The position numbers were made by a program, and so were the translations under genes. Of a DNA stretch of 64,000 nucleotides, positions 11,401-23,105 are shown in pieces. The stretch spans positions 6,150,501 to 6,214,500 of the forward strand of contig NC_133050.1 of assembly GCF_048771995.1 (NCBI RefSeq), written 5' to 3'. The stretch is from Taeniopygia guttata. Its lineage: Eukaryota > Chordata > Aves > Passeriformes > Estrildidae. The number at the start of each line of letters is the position of its first letter. Position 1 is the stretch's first letter. The notes under the pieces were generated by a model. It was not told the origin of the DNA and ran no database searches. It was given only the letters and a program-made list of their open reading frames with translations.

Positions 11401-14400
11401 CAGACAGAGACCAAAATCAAACTGCAATCATGCACAGCCCAAAACTTCAGGAATAAAAAAGGACATTTTCTCTGCAGAGGCAACAGGGGAAGAACTGGAC
11501 TCCAGCCCCAACACCTCAACTAAACCATGGCACTGAGTGCCACATCCAAGTTACTTTTAAAAAAATCCAGGGATGGTGACTCCACCACCTCCCCAGGACA
11601 GCCCTTCCTTCCCCTTGGACAGGTGTGCAAACTTTGAAATAAGAAATGTTGACTTAGAAATGCCATGGAAGAGGACAGATATTAGTTTCATGGAACTAGA
11701 AACAAGCTTTAAAGCATGGCTTTGCAAATAAGACTAGATACTTTGGAGAAATAGAACTATGAAAGATGTTTTGTAGTAGGATTTACAAGGGGTAATTTTA
11801 GATTACTTGCTTTAAGGTATTTACAGCATGGTGTGGCTAAAGCTGATAGGTCAAGAAATGCTTATAACGTATTGTAATTAGGAAATCATTAGCTTCTGAT
11901 TGTAATTGCATAGATTATAACATCTGTATTGTCTCACCCTTCACATGAGACTGAAAATGGAATAAAAATTTTTAAAACACCTCTCAGTTGCCCCATCAGA
12001 AAAAGAGAGGGATAATCCAACAGGACACACCTTGAGATACACCCCCAGGACATCTCCATCAGGACACACCTTGGGATACAGCCTCAGGACACCCTGTACA
12101 GGACATACCCTGGGATACATCCCCACGACATCCCCTCCAGGACATCCCCATCAGGACACACCTTGGGATACAGCCCCAGGACATCCCCTCCAGGATATCC
12201 CCCCAGGACACACTTTGGGATACACCTTGGGATACACCCCCAGGACATCCTGTACAGGACATCTCCTCCAGGACACCCCCAGGACAAACCCTGGGATACA
12301 AGCCCAGGACACTCCCTCCAGGACACACCTTGGGATACACCCCCTGGACACCCCATTCAGGACATCCCCATCAAGACACACCTTGGGATACACCCTCAAG
12401 ACATCCCTCCAGGACACCCCCTGGGATATGCCCCCAGGACATCCCCTCCAGGACATCCCCTCCGGGACACACCCTGGGATACACCCCCAGGACACACCTT
12501 GGGATACACCCACTCCAGGACACCCCCAGAACACACCCTGGGATACACCCCCAGGACACACCTTGGGATACACCTTCAGGACATCCCCTCCAGGACACAC
12601 CCAGGGATACACCCCCAGGACACCCCATCCAGGACACCCCCATCAGGACACACCTTGAGATACACCCCCAGGACACAACCTGGGATACACCCCCAGGACA
12701 TCCTGTACAGGACATCCCCTCCAGGACACACCCTGGGATACACCCCCAGGACACACTTTGGGATACAACCTCAGGACATCCCTCCAGGACACACCTTGGG
12801 ATACACCCTGGGATACACTTCCAGGACACCCTCTCCAGGACATCCCCCCAGGATACACCCCCAGGCCACACCTTGGGATACAGTCCCAGGACATCCCCTT
12901 CAAGACATCCCCCCAGGTAACCCCCTCCAGGACACACCCTGGGACACATCCCCAGGACACACCCTGGGACACACCCCCAGGACACACCATACAGGACACC
13001 CCCTCCAGGATGTGACACCCCACGGTGTCCCAGTCTGTGGCCATGGGGTCAGGCTGTGCTCAGCCCAGCTCTCCTGTGGGTGTGGCAGGTGTAAATCTCA
13101 TTTACACCCTGAGCAGCAGCACTGTCACCTGCACAGGGACACCAACAACTCCCCGTGCCCACACAGGGTCTGGGAGATGGGGAGCACAGACCTGGAGCCA
13201 AGGCCAAGTGACAGAGTGTCCTCAGTGGCTGCTCCTGTCATTGTCACCATCAGAAGTGAAGGACGGGACCATTTCCAAGTTAAGAATGATTTATTCTAGA
13301 GGTAAATATCAGTCTTAGAAGTTGTGAGATTTTAGAGGAGTAAGTACTCAGCTATAGCTCAAGAGTAGTCACAAGATTGTTACAAGATAATATATAACTT
13401 TATAATAATAGATAATATATATTATTATATATATTACTATATAAGATATAACTTTCTAAACTAATATAATAACTAAAAACTAATATAATAACTATATAAC
13501 TATTCCAAACGAATATATAACTTTCTAAGCAAACATATAACTTTCTAAACAAATATATAACTTTCTAAATGAATATATAACTTTCCAAATGAATATATAA
13601 CTTTCCAAACTAACAGACACTTGCCATAGAATTTATTTTGCTTTTCTAACTTATCACCTTTATTTAACTTCTGCTGCACTGAGGATACTAATGGCTTCTG
13701 TCTCCCTTGTACACATGTGCTTCTGTTATACTCACTCCACACATCATCTTATCTATAGTTTCTCACTTATTTAAAGCAAATTTTACTTACAACTATAGAA
13801 ATAGAATTTGATGATTTTTCTGCTTAATATCTGTATAAGGTATTTTTACATCAATCCAAGGTTCTCCTAAGGCTGCAAATCAAACCCTTCCCGTGTCAGT
13901 GGAAGTTTCTGTTTTTCTGATTCCCACATGTTCCCATGGAGCTGTAAATGTGTCCCTGTCTCCTGCCAGCTCCTGGTGCTGCAAGCTGGGCTCACAGGGC
14001 AGCATTCAACATTTATTTAATTCCTTCCTGAGCCCTGCTTCCCTTGGACAAATGCAGTTTTACATCAGGGAAGCACAAAGTCAGGTTTTAATCAGACACA
14101 TTTGTGAGCACTGTGGAAAAAAAGAAAACAGCATCAACATCTCCTGAATGTTTCACCTGCTGTCTCCTCCTGTCTCTACAAGCAACTGCCTAAATGCTGC
14201 AATCAAATGGACAATGCCATAAAAAAAGACAAAAATATTTTTCCTGGAATTCTGTGCCTTTTCAGTGCAAATTTTAAGCCCTTTTCAACGTTCCTGTGGT
14301 GTCAGCTGGAATGAAATGGCCCATCTGGGCACAAAGCTGTTCAAAAGGGCGAGATTACCTTGCATCAAAAAGCATTTTGTGCTTTAAAAACTGAAACATT

Positions 14401-17400
14401 TGTTCCTGTGCAATCTTTAGTTCAACTGTCTGATTTCAAAACCCATCCAATGAAAGTATTGCCCCAAGCAATTGCATAAAACACATTAAGTTGCCATAAA
14501 ATTGGCATTATTCTTAGTTTGACACTGAGCTGAACTGAAAATTCCTTATCTCCTATGAGAATATACAGTTTCTTGACCTGCACCATTCATCTGAGGGATA
14601 CTGATACTAATACTAATACTAATAATAATAATATTTACAGGTTATTTTGATATAAACTATTAACAGGTTATGATTGCTGGGGACATGGGCCAGTGGTGGC
14701 CTTGGCAGTGCTGGGGGAACACTTGAACTCCATCACCTTAAAGGTCCTTTCAACCCAACAATTCAGTGATTCCAGAATCACCACAGGCACCAACAGCAAA
14801 AAAAAACAGGGAACCAGGGTTTATTATTACTAGATCATTATTTAATGTTATTATCATTGGTATTTATGTGCAAAAAGGTCAAGGGTAGCTGATCTTTCCT
14901 GAGAACAGGGACATCTATCAAGTCTGGTGTTCCACTTCTCAACTAAACCCCAGTTACAAAATACAAAATACTCTCAGCCTGATAATGAAAATGTTGTTTG
15001 GTATTCCTTGAGAGCCAATAAGGATTTTTTATGCACATAAACAGATTTACCCATTATTATTTCGGTTGTTGGACTTCAGGCCAATGCTCAGACTACAATT
15101 CAGAGCATTCTGAGGAATCACAGGAATTGTTTTGTAGTTGTGACATCAACATATTCTAAGCAATTCTTTAAATAAAAATGCTGTTTATTTTTCACTTAAA
15201 AATTTTAGGCTTTTCTAAAATTTTGAACTACCAGGAAAACAATGATTCCGTGGAATTAGTCTAAGACAAAAAACTTTTGTCCCAGATCCTGCAGGAAATA
15301 TTCCTTAGCTACCTGAAAAGAAGATAAATCAATTCTTCATATTTTAAACTTTTTTGGCTTGAAACTTTTTTTGGTGTGTGGCTGTGATTTCATCAGCAAA
15401 CTTCCCTGCATGACCAAAGGCAAGAGAAAGAGCTCCAGATTCCTGCACTCAGCAGTTTTACACAGAACAAGGAGATGGAGCAGGACGAGTCCCAACCTGC
15501 TGCCCTTGTGTTTCCACCGAGTGAGAGTTCCACAGGCTGCTACTGTCACTTCTTGCCTTTTATGTGCTAAACCTTCACTCCTGCCAGCACAGCTAAACCA
15601 TTCCTACAAAATAACAGGGGTAAAATGTCTATTTTTATTCTAGGCTCAGTTTTTTTGGGCTTAGCACAGCAATGTCTGCCTGCCCCAGGACACTTTTTGA
15701 AAGAATTAAATCCATATTCAGTGTCAAAAAGCCAACTGAACACTGCTAATTTTGTTTCTTGTAACACCTGGGAATGTCAGTCATTTCAGGGTTTCCCTTT
15801 CCTGCTCTGTGAAAAAATATTTAGTAACTTTTACATCTACATATTTCTGGAGGACAAATTTTAAATACACAAGGAAAATTCTCCACTGGAAGGGTGGTCA
15901 GGCATTGGAACAGGTTGCCCAGGAAAGTGGTGGAATTACTATCCCTGGAAGCGTTGAAAATCAAAATTCAAAAGCGTGGATGTGGTTCAGTGCTGGGAAC
16001 TGAGCTGGATTCCATCATTTGGGAGGTCTTTTCCAACCTGAAGGATTCTGTGATTCCAACTTACATCACCCACCCACACCCCTTCAGACTGGAGATAAAC
16101 CCTCTATTCATATCTCTGAAGATACTCCCCAAGTTTTATGAGTCCTGTCAGCACTAAACTTGAGGGAAAAAAAAACTGTCAGAGATGGCAGTGCAAAGGA
16201 TTTTCCTATTGTTTTCATTTTAACACTGGTATTCCCAGGAGGAGAATTCCACTACTTGTCTTTGTCTTTCAGTGGTTAACTGTGCACGCTGCAAGCGCTA
16301 AATTTTCATTCTAATTCTTCATTGCTCTTTTAAAAGAACAGAAAGTTCCCTTCCAGAGCTCCAAGTAAAGCCACACCTGGCTCTGGATGGGTCACATGTT
16401 TGCTTGCCCTCCTCTGCATCCACAGCAAAAATTCATGGATAGCTTTCCTTTGCTGAAGTGTAATTTGCAGTGCTAAAACTCACTTTATTACATGGCAGTA
16501 AGACAAAAAAAACAACCCTTGGGTATTATATTCAAAACATGTGATGGTTTTAGGCCATCACTCCCATTCATTTCCACACAGACACTTCTAATCCCTCTTC
16601 AGGAATCAGCAGGATGTTGTTTAGTGTCATTTCTAACAATCCAAAGTGCAAAATGGCAGCAGGGAACAGACAGACTTAAACATCATCTCACAACAAGTCA
16701 GGAGAGAGCAGAGGATCCAAAGTGAGTTATCATGAGTCAGGGATTTGAAACTCTTGTAAATAATGCAAATTTAATGCAACAGATCTGCATCCAGGGCTGC
16801 TTGCCAGGCAGGAGAGCAGTGACTGCACTGAGAGGAGCTGCAATTTAAAACTGACATGGTATCAACATGCATCACATCAATAATACTCTACACCATCACT
16901 AATGTCTGCCTCCCTTTCTACTTTCCATTTGAAATGGGATGAACCTCTGGAAAAAAAAAAAAAAAATCCTGGTGTATAAACAAAGATGTCACGGATGAAG
17001 AATCCCCACTGTCACCATGAGAATTCGAATATTGATTATTTTCTCTGGTAAAAACTCCCAGGGCACGATCTCTTGATGCAAAGGGAAAATCTCCAGACAC
17101 AGTGGTGCCTTTTGAGTGTAGAATCAGGGAATTAGGGAATGTCCTGAGCTGGAAGGGACCCACAGGGATGAAGCTCCTGGCCCTGCACTGACACCCCAAC
17201 AATCCCAGCCTGGGGATCCCTGGAGTGGTGTCCAAACACTCCTGGAGCTCTGGCAGCCCTGAGGCTCTGCCCATTCCCTGGGGAGCCTGGAGAGTGCCAA
17301 GCACCCTCTGGGGAAAGCACCTTTTCTTGACACCCACCCTAAACCTCCTTTGATTAACTTAACATTAAACCTCCCTTGATTAACCTAACATTAAACCTCC

Positions 17401-19666
17401 CTTGATTAACTTAACATTAAACCTCCCCTGAACAAGAGATTTTCAGCTGCAGGGGCCACCTCAATTCAGACATCAAGAGAAATCACTGGTTGGATATTCT
17501 AGACTCTTCCAAAATTCAACACATTGCAACAGAGTCTTGCCAAAAAAACAAACAAACAAACCAAACAAAAAAAAAAGAAATAAAAAGGGGAAAAAAGAAA
17601 AAGGAAACCATCAGTATAATAACAAACTGCCATCGACTCTTGTGATGTTTTTCAAGCCAAAGTTAGAAACAACATTAGAAATAATAAGCTTGTTCTGAAA
17701 TGGAAGAATGTAAAACAAAGGCCACTGCCAAAGTTTTAAGTTACGCAACGTACACTTGAGAATTTCTTGTACAATGGGCTGACACTACAAACACCTCTGC
17801 TTCCAGTGGAGGAGGAAAACACCAGTGTGAGTGCATTGTAGAGCCTGGAAAAGGCAATTTTAGTCCTTACACGTAACATCCAGCACACTTGTTTTGTAAG
17901 CACATAATTTATTACTCAGAATCTCAGAATCCCACACTGGTTTGGGCTAAAAGGGATTTTAAAGATTTCATTCCACCCCCTGAGACACTGTCTCAGGTTG
18001 TTCCAAGCCCTGTCCAACCTGGCCTTGGGATCCAGGGGCATCCACAGCTTCCCTGGGCACCTGTGCCAGGGCCTGCCCACCCTCACAGGGAGGAATTCCT
18101 GCCCAGGATCTCATCCATCCCTGCCCTCTGGCAGTGGGAAGCTATTCCCCCTGTCCTGGCACTCCAGGCTTTGGAAAGCCACAACGAGGTCATCCCCAAA
18201 TTTCACTTCTCTTTAGATTCTTCCTCAAGGCCAACTCCAGGCAGGGTATGCCAGGGGAAAGGAAAAGCGCTGGGTATGTCAGGCACAAATCACCTCAGCA
18301 CAAGGTGAGGAATTTTTCCTTCCCCTTGGGCAGACTCTGCCTTGGGAGATCTGCCAGGAGCCCTGGGAACAGAATTCCATTTCCTGGAGAATTGGAAATG
18401 CCTCAGCCTTGGGAAGCTCTGGAGCAGGATCCCCCTGAACAGAAAACCCCTGCAATGGAAGGATTCCAACTTCCAGGGATAACCCTGCTGAATCACCTGG
18501 CACAAGGATATTCTAACACTTGATTAACAACATTTTTATGTTTATTGGAAAAAAGAGCAGGCTGTAACCAAACCCTTCAAAAATTTAGCATCTATGCAAC
18601 TATATTTGTAATCCTTGCCATTTATCCTATTTTCCCTACCTGCTACTGCTGCTCTTGCTGATTACATCATGGAGATCATAAAAACAAATCCTCCAGACAG
18701 AGCCACTTCCTGGTGTTTGGAAAAGCCCTGGCACCTCTCTCCAGCCACTGCATTTATATGCAGTTATCACCAGGCTGGTTTCTAACTCGTTTGGAAAAGT
18801 CCATCTTACTTTTCAGACCTTGCCTGAGCAGTGACAGGTGAGACACAACAAAACAACTGCTTCTAACAGGTAGGAAAAAATAGAAATCCCACCAGTGGAG
18901 ACAAGCAAAGCACATCCAGAGCCTCATCTCAAGAGAGACAAGACACCCAAACCCCACTACTTTGTTACAGAAAAGAGACTAAAAATCTCCCCACAATTTT
19001 TCAGAAATGAACCCACTTCAAGTGAACATGGGAATTATCTTTCACTGCTGTTGAAACAACAAATTGGCACACTGTGAAAGAGCATTTTTCCCTGCTAGTG
19101 ACCACAAAATAAAACCATTTCCAACACCAGACACTTCAGTATCAGAGGTTACACGGAAAAAACAGCAGAACACAGCGGTGCAGAGATGATGAAGCTTTTA
19201 AACACAGCCTAAATGTACCATGACTTGCAAATCACCCCACAGCCACATCACTCACTTGCTTTGAAGGACAGTGCTCGCTCTTCTCCTCTGTCATCTTCCC
19301 ACTCTTGGGAGCCCTTCTTGGCTGCTTGATGCTGGTTTTTATGGCAGGCCTGCAGACATAATTCTCCAGGTTCTTGGGAGGTTTTTTTGTCCTCTTTGCT
19401 TGAAGGCCAATCTTCAGTTTGAGGTTTCCCTCGGAGAAGTTGGTTTCTTTCACCGAGAACTGCTGCTGCGCATCGCCCAGAGCCTCGCTCTTCCCGCTCT
19501 CCTCCCTGCTCTTCTTCCTCCCCTCCTCCTCCTCCTTGCTGCAGCCCTCGAGCTCTGCTTCCCCTTTGCCCACCAAGGTGCCAATGTTTACCACAGAGGG
19601 GCTTTTCCCAGAAAACCCTTCAGAATCAGAACCCAAGCCTAACATAGCAGTATTCCGAGGGTCCAT
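3665..19666 (-). CDS. ASH1L: ASH1L histone-lysine N-methyltransferase, N-terminal ~1720 codons (partial)
   Basis: ASH1L is a chromatin-bound H3K36 methyltransferase of the Trithorax group. Two coding exons are present, 19256-19666 and 3665-8414, joined in phase 0. The ATG at 19666 opens [14 protein letters not shown], the known ASH1L N-terminus. The joined part contains the conserved [20 protein letters not shown] stretch near residues 70-90. After it come a run of KDSGKK-type repeats (about residues 240-480) and five AT-hook-like basic motifs: KKRKGRKPR ~774, KPKRGRPK ~889, KKRGRPKR ~951, GKRRGRKPK ~1108 and KKKRGRPPK ~1408. These suit DNA binding in the nucleus. The catalytic AWS/SET, bromodomain, PHD and BAH regions are encoded by exons beyond the left edge. 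It is transcribed away from DAP3, from a CpG island at ~26.6 kb. Confidence 0.95.
7370..8120 (-). repeat. ASH1L: Coding tandem repeat in ASH1L, ~20-residue unit
   Basis: About thirteen 60-bp units encode variants of [17 protein letters not shown]. Each keeps the (N/S)KD(S/A/P)G(K/R)K core with diverging linkers. An equivalent but differently arranged repeat exists in mammalian ASH1L (from memory), so this is an evolving low-complexity basic tract rather than an insertion. Confidence 0.85.
8545..8860. repeat. AT-rich microsatellites
   Basis: (TA)n/(ATAT)n-rich sequence at about 8545-8760, including 'acacacatatatatgtgtgt', followed by a short 'ataataaaataaac' array at 8808-8850. Intron 2 of ASH1L. 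Confidence 0.85.
9535..10030 (+). mobile_element. CR1 LINE fragment
   Basis: Runs from 'ataagaaggacatggaactg' through the '...ggaggccctggcacaggtgc' segment to 'tcactgtgatgctgtgattt' at the right end, which is the CR1 3' terminus. It is therefore in + orientation, 5'-truncated, and lies in ASH1L intron 2. Confidence 0.85.
10031..11620 (-). other. ASH1L: ASH1L intron 2 sequence without recognised features
   Basis: Single-copy-looking intron with only short open frames. No exon with flanking splice signals, RNA gene or identifiable repeat was seen. Confidence 0.5.
11622..11995 (+). mobile_element. ERV-type LTR fragment (family A)
   Basis: Starts near 'tgtgcaaactttgaaataag' and ends near 'cctctcagttgccccatc', with a poly(A) signal in 'atggaataaaaat'. 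A reverse-oriented relative lies at about 34275-34580, and the 3' part recurs at 22945-23105. Three dispersed related copies plus TG-start and AATAAA features suggest a solo LTR of an avian endogenous retrovirus. The family name is not assigned. Confidence 0.65.
12000..13020. repeat. 1-kb minisatellite
   Basis: Degenerate units combining 'caggacacaccttgggatac' with 'acccccaggacatcccctcc'. It directly follows the LTR at 11622-11995. Open frames of up to 378 codons cross it in several frames on both strands, which is expected of a stop-poor repeat and not evidence of genes. Confidence 0.9.
13285..13620. repeat. AT-rich minisatellite
   Basis: Repeated 'atataactttctaaa' units of about 18-20 bp embedded in AT-rich sequence. 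The flanks (to about 13860) could be part of a transposon I cannot identify. Confidence 0.7.
13870..14680 (-). other. ASH1L: ASH1L intron 2; only a short trinucleotide-like run
   Basis: Ordinary intron apart from a small 'actaatactaatactaata' tract near 14605-14635. Nothing else identified. Confidence 0.5.
14685..14775 (+). mobile_element. CR1 LINE 3'-end fragment
   Basis: The text 'aaaggtcctttcaacccaac' and 'attcagtgattcc' match the CR1 3' terminus in + orientation. Short, diverged copy in ASH1L intron 2. Confidence 0.7.
14776..15884 (-). other. ASH1L: ASH1L intron 2 without recognised features
   Basis: No exon, RNA gene or clear repeat seen. Short open frames only. Confidence 0.45.
15885..16060 (+). 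mobile_element. CR1 LINE 3'-end fragment (older copy)
   Basis: The text 'gaacaggttgcccaggaaag' through 'gaaggattctgtgattcc' is CR1 3' sequence in + orientation, with more divergence than other copies in the window. Confidence 0.8.
16061..17117 (-). other. ASH1L: ASH1L intron 2 without recognised features
   Basis: Nothing recognised apart from a 15-base A run near 16950. Confidence 0.45.
17118..17340 (-). mobile_element. CR1 LINE 3'-end fragment
   Basis: 'gaatgtcctgagctggaagg' then 'gacccacagggatgaagctc' is the reverse complement of a CR1 3' region. Minus orientation, ASH1L intron 2. Confidence 0.8.
17339..17425. repeat. 26-bp tandem repeat, ~3.3 copies
   Basis: Units of 'taaacctcccttgattaact' plus 'taacat' repeat with few differences immediately beside the CR1 fragment. 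Confidence 0.85.
17822..18190 (-). mobile_element. Unique ~110-bp segment plus CR1 3' end (local duplicate, copy 1)
   Basis: From 'ccagtgtgagtgcattgtag' to about 17985 the sequence is nearly identical to 20828-20990. The first ~110 bp are not CR1; the rest is a CR1 3' region in minus orientation, which then continues to about 18190 and diverges from the second copy. Located in ASH1L intron 2. Confidence 0.8.
18191..19255 (-). other. ASH1L: ASH1L intron 2, acceptor side of first coding exon's donor
   Basis: No recognised feature between the CR1 fragment and the ASH1L exon 2 donor. Confidence 0.45.
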
Positions 19667-19766
19667 CACAGGCGGAATATTTGCCTTCGGGTGATTTTAG
19701 GGAAGATTTACAGAGATATGTTCCTCAGGAGAGCTGTTCCACTATGGGCAGTCAACATCTTTCACT
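19256..19766 (-). CDS. ASH1L: ASH1L exon 2 (first coding exon; 5'UTR 19667-19766)
   Basis: The acceptor 'cctcccacag' precedes base 19766. The start codon at 19666-19664 gives [18 protein letters not shown]. The codon just upstream is GTG, so an apparent MM start is not real. The donor 'aagcaa|gtgagtg' after base 19256 ends the 137-codon coding part in phase 0 at CPSKQ. The encoded [20 protein letters not shown] is the conserved ASH1L N-terminal block. Confidence 0.95.
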
Positions 19767-19854
19767 CTGTGGGAGGAAAAGACAGACAGCATAAACTTGG
19801 ATTTTCTAGGAGACATTAAATTAATATTAAGTAAAAGCAATCTTGAAATCTAAA

Positions 19855-20000
19855 ACCAATATAGTAACAATAACATAGGAAACCAATATATAAAAATATA
19901 ATGTATAATAATATATAAGTATATAATATATTAAACCAATCAGAATATATATAAAAAATATATATATAAAATATATATAGATTAGAAAGCAAACAATTGT
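19855..20000. repeat. AT-rich microsatellite
   Basis: (ATAT/TAAA)-rich low-complexity sequence just upstream, in gene direction, of ASH1L exon 2. It includes a duplicated 'ttagaaagcaaacaattgta'. Confidence 0.75.
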
Positions 20001-20769
20001 ACTATATAATTAGAAAGCAAACAATTGTATTTCAGACAAGCACAGCAGCTGCTATTCCAAGACACCAACGCTTCCAGTCACCTCCTTCAAAATCACAATT
20101 AAGCTGTAAAACACTTTTAAAGAGTGAATGAAAAATAAAAAGTATATGAATATTATAATTTCCAAATTATCCACATGACACTTCAAATGCTGGCTACAGA
20201 TTTCAATATTGATCATCGAAGTAATTTTTTTATTTATAACCAGAGCCTGGTTAGTCCCTGCTCCTGGACCTGCTGGAAGAGCTGCATCTGAGGAAGGAGC
20301 AGGCAAATGAAACCCATGAGAAAGCATCCAAAGCCCAGCAATATTCTGGTTTTAATTATCTGAGCCACCAGGAAAGCTGAGCCTGAGCCACGTGTGCATC
20401 AGTTTACAAACACGCCACAAAATCCGCTTGTTAGTCAAGGACTTTGCACAATTGAGAAGAAGGATGGGAGAACAGATGCCAGCCCCACCAAACATTCACA
20501 CACTGGTTTGTGCTTCCTGAAGCAGGGGAAGAGGGAAATCCACATTTCCATCAGCACAGACACTGTTAGGAATACAGAATTGGCTTATTTAGCAGAAAAT
20601 AATAGAGGGGAACCTTTTCATCTTAACTACAGTAAATTAGAGTCAAGCTCTAAGTTTGTGAGGGTCCCCAGAACCTTGTGAAGCACTGCTCACCACAGAG
20701 ACCCCGAGCTTCCCTCCCTGCCAAAACACAAACCAAACCTGTGCTCCTGGTAATTTCATCATGCTGACA

Positions 20770-21170
20770 AAAATCCCAAAATCCCAGAACTGTTTGGGCT
20801 GGGAGGGACCTTGAAGATCATCTCATCCCAGTGTGAGTGCATTGTAGAGCCTGGAAAAGGCAATTTTAGTCCTTACACGTAACATCCAGCACACTTGTTT
20901 TGTAAGCACATAATTTATTACTCAGAATCTCGGAATCCCAGACTGGCTTGGGCTAAAAGGGATTTTAAATATTTCATTCCACCCCCTGCCATGGGCAGGG
21001 ACACCTCCCACTATCCCAGGTTGCTCCAAGCCCTGTCCAACCTGGCCTGGAATCCTTCCAGGGATGGGGCACCCGGTGCCAGGACCTCACCACAAAGATA
21101 TTCCCCCCTGTCCTGTCTACAAACATTTCTAAATTCTCTCTCCATCTTTCTTGCAGGCTCCCTTAAGGCA
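20770..21170 (-). mobile_element. CR1 3' end interrupted by local duplicate, copy 2
   Basis: A CR1 3' terminus ('tgggctgggagggaccttga') runs from 20770 and breaks at about 20827. There the ~160-bp segment shared with 17822-17985 begins, followed by further CR1 sequence to about 21170. All CR1 parts are in minus orientation. This lies in ASH1L intron 1, so the two duplicates flank coding exon 2. Confidence 0.8.
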
Positions 21171-22944
21171 CTGAAAAATTATTTGTCGTGGGGGCATTAT
21201 AAGGAGAAAATATTTAAATATCTTCAGCACTTAAATAGCTTTATCATTTTTGAAATGAAATGGATCAGAAACAGGCCTGAAAAAACACTGATTTGCTGAA
21301 AAGGTGCATCACAGGCACCAAACCAGCCTGAAACTCCTGTCTTTATCTTCCCAAAAGTCATTGAGGCTGAATGTGAGGAATGGCATGGAAAGATGATCTC
21401 AAAATGAGTTTCCAACAAAGGTCTCAAGGAGGCCAGCACCTTTCTGTGGTGTTTGGTATCACAGGAGCACAGAGCACGTGGCAGGAGCCACAGCCCTCCT
21501 GGCCAGACAAAAATTGGGGAAGCAGCAGCAAGGAGCTGCTTTTGGGGTGGCTCAGGAGCGCAGGCATGGGAAGGGTTTGAAAGGATCAGGAATGTGAAAG
21601 GAGACACCAGAGAGCACCAAGGCAACTGCAGTGGACACAGGTTGGAGGACAGATGCCAGGATTAGTGGGGGCAGAAGAAATGCTGCTGGGAACACCAGAT
21701 GCAGCCAGTCACAAAGCCAGGCTTCCCTGGCTATGTCCTCAGAGAAAACAAACTTATTTCCATGTGTTCTGTGCACGTTATTCAGGGGGTTTCTAGCTGC
21801 TGCTCTGGCTGTCCAGCTACACACATCCTCAGAAATCAAACCTGCTATTATTACCCATAAGACCAGAGGTAATTAGATAAAATCTTCATTTTACAAGGAG
21901 AAATAAAGGGTAGAGCAGTGTGACATGGACATAGAAAGTGAGTCAGTGGCACTGCCCACTGTTAAAGCCCAGTGTTAATGCAACAGGCTTCACCATGTCA
22001 CTAAAAATGGGCTTTTTCATCAATGTGCAAGGAAAACTGGCCAGCAGGTAAATAATTCTGAGCTAAAGCCTGAATTTGTATTATTCAAGTCCAAGGAAAG
22101 GGACAATCCCACATGCCATCATGCACCTCTCAAATCTGTGCTCACACAACTGTTTCCTTTTCTAGCGACTGGAATGCAGAGCAATGACAATACTTCAGAC
22201 ATCTTCTTACAAATTAATTAATTAATCAGCTTCAAACCAACAGCAAGACTCACACACTGACCTTTAGAAACTGCAAGACCCAAAGTGCACGGTGGGAATC
22301 AGAGCAAAGGAAAGGTGTTCACATCTTACTCCCAAAACAAAGTCACTAAATTGATGCCTCCCACAAACACAGAGCGGGTCATTTATTCATCCATTAATTG
22401 CTCTCAACACAGACAACAAAAATGCTAATCCTGGCCCTAATCACCATTTTGCCTCCATCACTGTAATCTTCTCCCCACTAATTCACAGGATATGTGTCTG
22501 CCACTCAGATCTCATCTCCCTGAATCCCCATGTGCTGCTTCCTCCCTGCCTTATCAAGTTCAAGCTTCCTGTCACTGTCTCCAAGGTGTTCTCAAGTGTA
22601 CCTTGGCTCTTGCCTTGCTCCCGTTCCTCGGAGCTGTTTCCCCAGTGATGCCACTGTTTGTTTTCTTTTCTTTTCTCACTTGACTTTCTCTGTGCTACTC
22701 CTCACTCGCTGCAGGATCTGTTCCACTCCTCCTGCAGGTTGTGCCTTAAAAACTTGTGGATGTCAAAGTAAACGAGCAACCAACTGGTGACAGCCACAGT
22801 TCAAAAAACCTGCACGAGTTCACCCTGAAAACTCTGATGTTTTGGGACTTTAAAGACAAAAAAAAATCATATTTAACCATGTGAGATAAAGTACTTATCC
22901 ATGTCTCTGCTTTCCATGTTTGCTGCACGAAGTTCTGAATTATC
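21171..22944 (-). other. ASH1L: ASH1L intron 1 without recognised features
   Basis: No exon or clear repeat found in this stretch. Confidence 0.45.
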
Positions 22945-23105
22945 CCACATCCATGGTGTCAGATTAAAGCATTATAATATATTTTCGTTAAGAAATAGTT
23001 AACTTCTGATGATATAATTATCTTATAACATCTATATTGTCTCACCCTTCACATGAGACTGAAAAGAAAATCCAAATTTTTAAAATGCCTCTCAGTTGCC
23101 CCATC
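22945..23105 (+). mobile_element. 3' part of family-A LTR
   Basis: Matches the 3' portion of the LTR at 11622-11995, including 'attgtctcacccttcacatg' and 'cctctcagttgccccatc'. 5'-truncated copy in ASH1L intron 1. Confidence 0.7.

Noticed and set aside
12032-13299. 378-codon frame with GYTPRTS repeats and antisense frames of similar length
   Set aside because: It follows the minisatellite exactly and loses openness at its edge. No splice signals or conserved protein.
19664-19669. MM start for ASH1L one codon upstream
   Set aside because: The upstream codon is GTG, and the known protein starts MDPRNTAM.
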